NCBI GenBank assembly: GCA_004000155.1
Contig: RCSS01000102.1
Coordinates: forward strand, 1-11,977
Direction: 5' to 3'
Source: Tubulinosema ratisbonensis
Taxonomy: Eukaryota > Microsporidia > Tubulinosematidae
DNA: 11,977 bases
The notes under the pieces are model-generated. The model made no database searches. It saw only the letters and a program-made list of their open reading frames with translations, and had not been told where the DNA came from. A program made the translations under genes and the position numbers. Positions within the stretch are counted from its first letter, which is position 1, and every line of letters begins with the position of its first letter. This document shows, in pieces, positions 7,366 to 11,977 of the stretch.

Positions 7366-9400
7366 TTACATTGTTACATGAAACCTAGTTACATATTATT
7401 GTCAACATTGTGCTATTTAGACCGATATTACAATAAAAAATTGCCTTGGTATATTTTATCTAATTAAAATCATACATAACAAATCAATAAGATTAAAAAA
7501 GGTGTTTCTGAGGCTTTTTTACTTTTTAGTCAATATAATTTAATTATTTGAGTAATAGTATTAGTACGCTTACTTTATCTTCAGAAATATTGAGTTTAAG
7601 GATTCTGCATTCNTTATGACAGCTGTGCTCATTAAGATAAAAGTTAACAATCAAATTACTTTATGTTCATTTAATTAACTATAAGATTTAAATTAATAAA
7701 AAAGTCAAAATCTTTACAAAAAATAATAAAAAACTTCATTTTAAATAATCCATAAAATGTTATAAAACAAGATCTAACTTAGTTTGATACAGAAACACCT
7801 ATCTTTACATTTTTACTTAATTTATCTAAGTATAAGGTGCTAAACTAGTTAATATTTTAACTGTATAGCGTGATATAACTTCTGTTTGCTTTTATTAAAT
7901 GAGTAAAAACATTTTTCTTCAACTGAGAAGTGCTTTACATTACGCCATTTTTTGATTATATTTATTACACACATAAGAACAATGGATCTATTACAATGTG
8001 TACTTGAAAATATACCTTCTAATGATAAAATATTTTTTTAATCTCTATGTAAGTAGTATAGCTGACGGAGATATTTGTATTTTATTTTTTTTTGTTGCCC
8101 AGATATGTAAAATCCATACGAAGATCTTTTTGCTATATTTTTGATATATTTGTACAATAGTTAAAAGAAACATACGGTAAAATATACTTCTGCATCATTA
8201 GGTATAGCTCAAGATACTGTGAGCTTTCACCATCCAAACATCAACCCTATCAAATCTATTGACTGACTAAGTCTACCTTATCTTACAATCTTTGATTACA
8301 GGAGACAAATTCCTGATTACATGTTCATATCTTGTTAAAAAATCTCTTAACAAATAAAAATTATTTTATTTTCCAATTTTTTTATAATTTAATGACCAGA
8401 AACGGAATTTATCTTATTTTAAATATTCATCTATTTTATTAACCTTAAATATTATTTCGAATCATCTTAATCGTATCAATTAGTAATCTAAATGAATCAT
8501 ATATTTTCTATATATTTTAGCTTTTATTCCGTATAAAATTTAACTGGTGATGTTAAGAATGTTTTAAAGCAGCGTTAAATGCGTATATGATAATCCAATA
8601 TACATTTTCTTCATATATTAAAAGTTTTTTATCAAAATTAATTATACAATTTTTTGTATCATGTTTTTATTTGTAAACTACATATTTTAGTAGAGTAAGC
8701 TGTGCAAACAATTGTAAACGTCAACTATTTTATCCCTTTTTTTATATCAAAAAAATTTCTTTCAGATAAAGAAGTTTTCATAAATGGTAAGATTTTTTTG
8801 TGATGCGCAACAGAAGTATTAATTTCGGTTTAAACGTCTATGTTGGTCTCAAAAAAAATTTAATGCAAGTTTTAGAATTATGCATTTATACTTTGCTTGA
8901 AAACAAATGAATTATTGTCGACGGAACAACAAACCTTAATCAATATTTGCTGATAAAAAATATTTTTTCTATTTTTATTGTTTATAATTAATATTTTAAA
9001 AAATGAACCATTTCGATTCTTGTTTCAAAATACTTAAAAAGTTTTGTTTCATTTATTTTTAACACTATAAAATATAATTAAAATGAAAGTAGGGTCTAAA
9101 TGTTTATAAATTTATATATTATTTAATTTTCGTATGAATTTTATATTTTCTAATATTTAATTTCACTTTTTATATAATTTTTTATTTCTATACATTTTTA
9201 AGGAATTTTTCATAAAACTTTTGTTTCAGAACATTTTTGTGAAAACCTTTCCATTAAATATCTTTTAATTTTTTCCTTTATGAATTAAATATCTGAAATT
9301 TCAATGTTAAAAATTTAATTATAATAAAAATGTTATCGTAAATTTATTAATATAATACGATGACTTCTAAATTTTATATTAAATTCACCCTTAAGCCAGT
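7366..9400. other. long region without an intact gene; broken coding-like stretches
   Basis: Nothing intact is seen in about 2 kb. Two + strand parts stand out by higher G+C and varied amino acids. At 8062-8262 there is one frame with a single TAG at 8158, overlapped by a second frame (8165-8263) that includes D-T-V-S-F-H-H-P-N-I-N-P. At about 8700-8991 the frame reads C-A-N-N-C-K-R-Q-L, then after stops a 66-codon stretch from 8791 with one TGA at 8908. Both vaguely resemble parts of ISXO2/IS1595-like transposases, but I cannot establish it. A single N occurs at 7613. Confidence 0.4.
7501..7799. repeat. pair of 10-bp inverted repeats bounding 299 bp
   Basis: GGTGTTTCTG (7501-7510) is repeated exactly in inverted orientation as CAGAAACACC (7790-7799). 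The tips face outward as GG...CC, as in the ends of a small non-autonomous DNA element. I see no clear target duplication on either side (poly-A run on the left, TATCTTT on the right). The interior holds no open frame of note. It may be a MITE-like remnant or coincidence. Confidence 0.35.
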
Positions 9401-10243
9401 ATGAAAAAGACAAAGAGAAACTTCAGAAACCAATCTCAGAAATAAACTTTAACTTTACAAGATTTTTTACAAACTTGTCCAAAAAACTTTTTTATAAGTG
9501 AATATTCATTAATATTTATCTGTCTAGAAAGCATAATCTTTTTAAATTTAATTTTTAGGCTGGAACACACCACCTTATCTACAAATAATTGCACAAAATT
9601 ATTTAATTTTCAAATTTTAATTTTTATATTATTTTTAATTTTTAGGGTGTTTTGTCCAAAATACAAATACAAAATATATAAAATAATTTCAAGTTGGATT
9701 ATAATATTGTTTATTTACTTATTTTTCAAATTTATCATTTTTTTGATAATTACCATTATATTTGACTCATATCAAATATTAATTTACATACTTAACAATC
9801 AAAGTAATTTCACAATCGAAATATTATCTTTATTTTTTATATATTTTATTCTGTTTTTTGGAACATTGAAAATATTCTTAATCAAATCAAAAACTTTTTA
9901 AGGTAAAATATTAATATTAGAATTTATTGTAGTATTTTTTAGCTTTATTTTAGTTTTATTATTTTTATATTCCTTTTTTATTTTTCTAAAAGCACCTTAC
10001 ATGGCAATTTCATTTTTTATTTTCGTTTTTTACACGTTATTCGCAATATTATTACCTTTTATTTCTATAAAAAGAGTCAAAGAAAATGAAAATTTTAAAT
10101 ATTTTTTCTATATGTTTTTTTTGGTTAAAATTTTTTTAACAAAAATAATATTTTTTAAGTTTCTGATAGATTTTTTTATTTATGAACATGATTTACAAAA
10201 CTTTTTAATTTTAGGTGTCTTCAAGGTATTATTAGGCAATTAA
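9401..10243 (+). pseudogene. multi-pass membrane protein gene interrupted by two in-frame TAA codons
   Basis: One frame runs 281 codons from ATG 9401 to TAA 10241-10243, broken only by TAA at 9443-9445 and 9899-9901. The pieces between stops are 14, 151 and 113 codons. The second piece contains no Met, so the ATG at 9401 is the natural original start and the stops look like later point mutations (for instance CAA to TAA). The protein is very hydrophobic, with about seven likely membrane segments: near 9503-9556, 9599-9652, 9683-9760, 9818-9887, 9905-9985, 10001-10066 and 10106-10185. Short charged loops separate them, such as R-V-K-E-N-E-N-F-K near 10072. No family is recognised. T-rich DNA favours Phe/Ile/Leu frames, so chance contributes, but two long consecutive open pieces in the same frame argue for a real, recently disabled gene. 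Alternatives are base-call errors or stop readthrough. Confidence 0.55.
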
Positions 10244-10952
10244 ATACTTTTAATGCTAGTTTTTTTATACATAAATTTGGAAAAAACTACTTTTATTTAA
10301 ACATTTTAATTTTAATGAAAAATTTTTTATAAGTATACATATTTCTAATTTAAAAGTAGTTTAATAATACTAAGTTTTAGACAAAAACAATAGTGATAAA
10401 TCAGTTTTTTACCTTTAATATACAAATAGTAGCAAAATTTTATTCAAGTTTCTAAAAACCACAACAATTTGATTATAAGTTAGTGATCTATTCTTGATAA
10501 ATTATTTATCTCTTAAATAATAATTAGTAAAGTTTTGAGTTGAAATTTCTTTAAAATAAAAGAAGTTTATTTGTTTTTTTCTTCTTATAATTTTTCATGT
10601 ATATTTTTTTTGGAGTCGTAGATGACTACGTTATAAATAATTAAAAATTTTATTTTGTCTTAAAAGTTAAGAAAATGTAACAAACGGGCTATTTTATGAA
10701 ATAAATTTAATTGTTTTTCCATAAAAAAAATTTAAACAAATAAATTATAAAAATTTTCAGATTTTAAACAACTACGTCGAAATTTTTAAATGTTTAAAAT
10801 TATAATTATTTATGTTATAAAAGGTATTTTATAAATAAAATTTATATTTTTCTAAGGAGTAAAAGTAAAATGCAAGGTTTTAGTAATTAATTTTCCCTTT
10901 TATATTATCAAATTTGTTTTTGGTTTATTTGAGTATCTAAAAAAGTTTCAAA
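10244..10952. other. A+T-rich intergenic stretch, nothing recognised
   Basis: I see no coding-like frame, RNA gene or strong inverted repeat. Two short ACTACGT words (10625 and 10771 areas) sit near weakly complementary A+T tracts, which is not enough to call an element. Confidence 0.5.
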
Positions 10953-11745
10953 ATGATTTTTTCTGTTGAATTCATTCAATTAGTATTTAAAGATAATTTT
11001 CACTATATAAAATTTAAGATTTTAAATGTAGTAAAGCCTACAACATATTTCCTAATATTTTTAACATAACCCTAAATCCTTTTATCTAATATGTATGCAT
11101 ATCATGAACCTACTAAATTGAAAGATTATTTTTCGTAAAATGTGTAAATACTAAACTTGACGAGTATCACAAAACCATGTTTTCTGTATTTACTGTCTTC
11201 CTGGAAGAATTCAGTAGTTAAAGAAGTGGAAAAGATATGCTATTGAATGTGAAGGTAAAATATTGATAAAAAATTTTTTATTAAATATGTTTAGACCCCA
11301 ACTTGACATATCGCATTTGACCTATCATGTCTGCCCATGAATCCATATTTCCGCGTTATTTGAATTAAATTAAAACGTACAAAAACTCCATTACTACCAA
11401 GCTTGACCTAATAATCTAGAAATAGTTAACAATACTGGACTTAAAAAATTTAAATTTTTAATTGTCATTTCTAGAGATATTTTGACATTAAGATGCATCA
11501 CTGGCTGGTTTCTACAAGTTAAATAATACAATATTATAATTATTTTAAAAATTACAATTTTGTCTTGATAAATATACTTTTATTCACCAAGATATTATAA
11601 TCTACTACAGCCTCTAATTTTACATCTAAAAAATGGTGCTCGTCATTTAAGATTTTAAAGATATAATATAGAAGAACATCCAGCTAGGCAACAAAATTAG
11701 CAATTAACCCGATTTTTAAAATATTATATTAATATTTTAGTTTAA
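10953..11745 (+). pseudogene. series of coding-like fragments, unidentified decayed gene or genes
   Basis: Three + strand frames in turn look coding-like. ATG 10953 is open for 38 codons to TAA 11067. The stretch 11117-11263 has one TAA at 11219 and includes K-L-D-E-Y-H-K-T-M-F and R-S-G-K-D-M-L-L. From ATG 11287 to TAA 11743 a single frame has ordinary composition, including H-L-K-N-G-A-R-H-L-R-F and E-E-H-P-A-R-Q-Q, but has internal stops at 11338, 11371, 11404, 11524, 11566, 11569, 11656 and 11698. Stops every 20 or so codons are only somewhat rarer than expected by chance. The stretch from about 11150 to 11420 has higher G+C than its flanks. I recognise no family and cannot tell whether this is one gene. 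Confidence 0.25.
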
Positions 11746-11848
11746 TCTTTTACCCCATCAAAACTTAAAATTAATATTTTTAAATTTTCAATATAAAAAA
11801 ATATTAAATTTTGTTTAATATGAAGAATAAAAAATCTAACCATCCACA

Positions 11849-11977
11849 ATGACACCTGATAAAATCGAGCTTATGTCTTATGGATTCGAAACTAAACAAG
11901 CAATTCAATTTTAACAGATAGCGGGCAGATAAAAATTATAAAAAATGCGGTTATTGTAGTAATAGCTGTAAACTTGT
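11849..11977 (+). pseudogene. partial N-terminus resembling an ISXO2/IS1595-like (Merlin-type) transposase, cut by the window edge
   Basis: From ATG 11849, 21 codons (ending E-T-K-Q-A-I-Q-F) run to TAA at 11912. A +1 frame then reads K-N-Y-K-K-C-G-Y-C-S-N-S-C-K-L to the window edge, with Cys codons at 11946, 11955 and 11967. In ISXO2-like transposases a short helix of the type A-I-x-F-L lies about 10-15 residues before a Cys-x-x-Cys zinc ribbon, and spacing and order fit here. A stop and a frameshift indicate decay. The catalytic domain, if present, lies outside the window, so the family call is tentative. Confidence 0.35.

Noticed and set aside
9630..9650. TTTTTAG before GGTG read as an intron acceptor that would begin an exon at about 9647
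   Set aside because: The reading frame is continuous through this point back to 9446, and no matching donor or branch site is evident.
4862..11500. Reassignment of stop codons (TGA as Trp, or TAA/TAG as Gln) to explain broken frames
   Set aside because: Broken frames contain all three stops and also frameshifts, while the two intact genes end normally at TAA; decay is simpler.
1..11977. tRNA or rRNA genes and CRISPR-like arrays
   Set aside because: No tRNA B-box with a pairing acceptor stem, no rRNA-like conserved block and no regularly spaced direct repeats were seen.

Overview
The window is about four-fifths A+T. It has two compact, intronless eukaryotic genes followed by roughly 8.7 kb that is mostly transposon and decayed sequence. 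No tRNA, rRNA, CRISPR array or bacterial-style signal was seen. The short proteins of eukaryotic families, the 68-nt gap between the two genes, the strong A+T bias and a pogo/Tigger-type DNA transposon together suggest a microsporidian of the large, transposon-rich, gene-sparse kind. That placement is inference; nothing in the window fixes the species.

Layout. Bases 1-1376 are A+T-rich and noncoding, ending in an imperfect palindrome before the first gene. Bases 1377-2306 (+) encode a 309-aa VPS9-domain protein, a presumed Rab5-type guanine nucleotide exchange factor with an unusual cysteine-rich insertion. Bases 2375-3289 (+) encode a 304-aa protein with a short coiled coil followed by a divergent WD40-like propeller. 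Bases 3290-4763 have no intact gene, but carry a cluster of small hairpins. Bases 4764-6538 are a complete-length 1775-bp pogo/Tigger element with terminal inverted repeats, TA target duplications and subterminal repeats. Its minus-strand transposase gene is broken by frameshifts and stops. Nearly all ambiguous bases of the window fall inside this element, as expected if several diverged copies were merged in assembly.

Bases 6541-9400 hold two clear hairpins, a 10-bp inverted-repeat pair and several coding-like but broken stretches on both strands. Bases 9401-10243 (+) form one reading frame of 281 codons, including its terminal stop, for a multi-pass membrane protein. It is interrupted by two in-frame TAA codons and is probably a recently inactivated gene. 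From 10953 to the right edge there are further broken coding-like stretches. The last one (11849 onward) ends in a Cys-x-x-Cys motif resembling the start of an ISXO2/IS1595-like (Merlin-type) transposase that continues outside the window.

The two intact genes share a strand but show no clear functional link. One is predicted to act in endosomal or vesicle traffic; the other is a scaffold of unknown process. The remainder is best read as a transposon graveyard. I did not find a convincing new multi-gene system.
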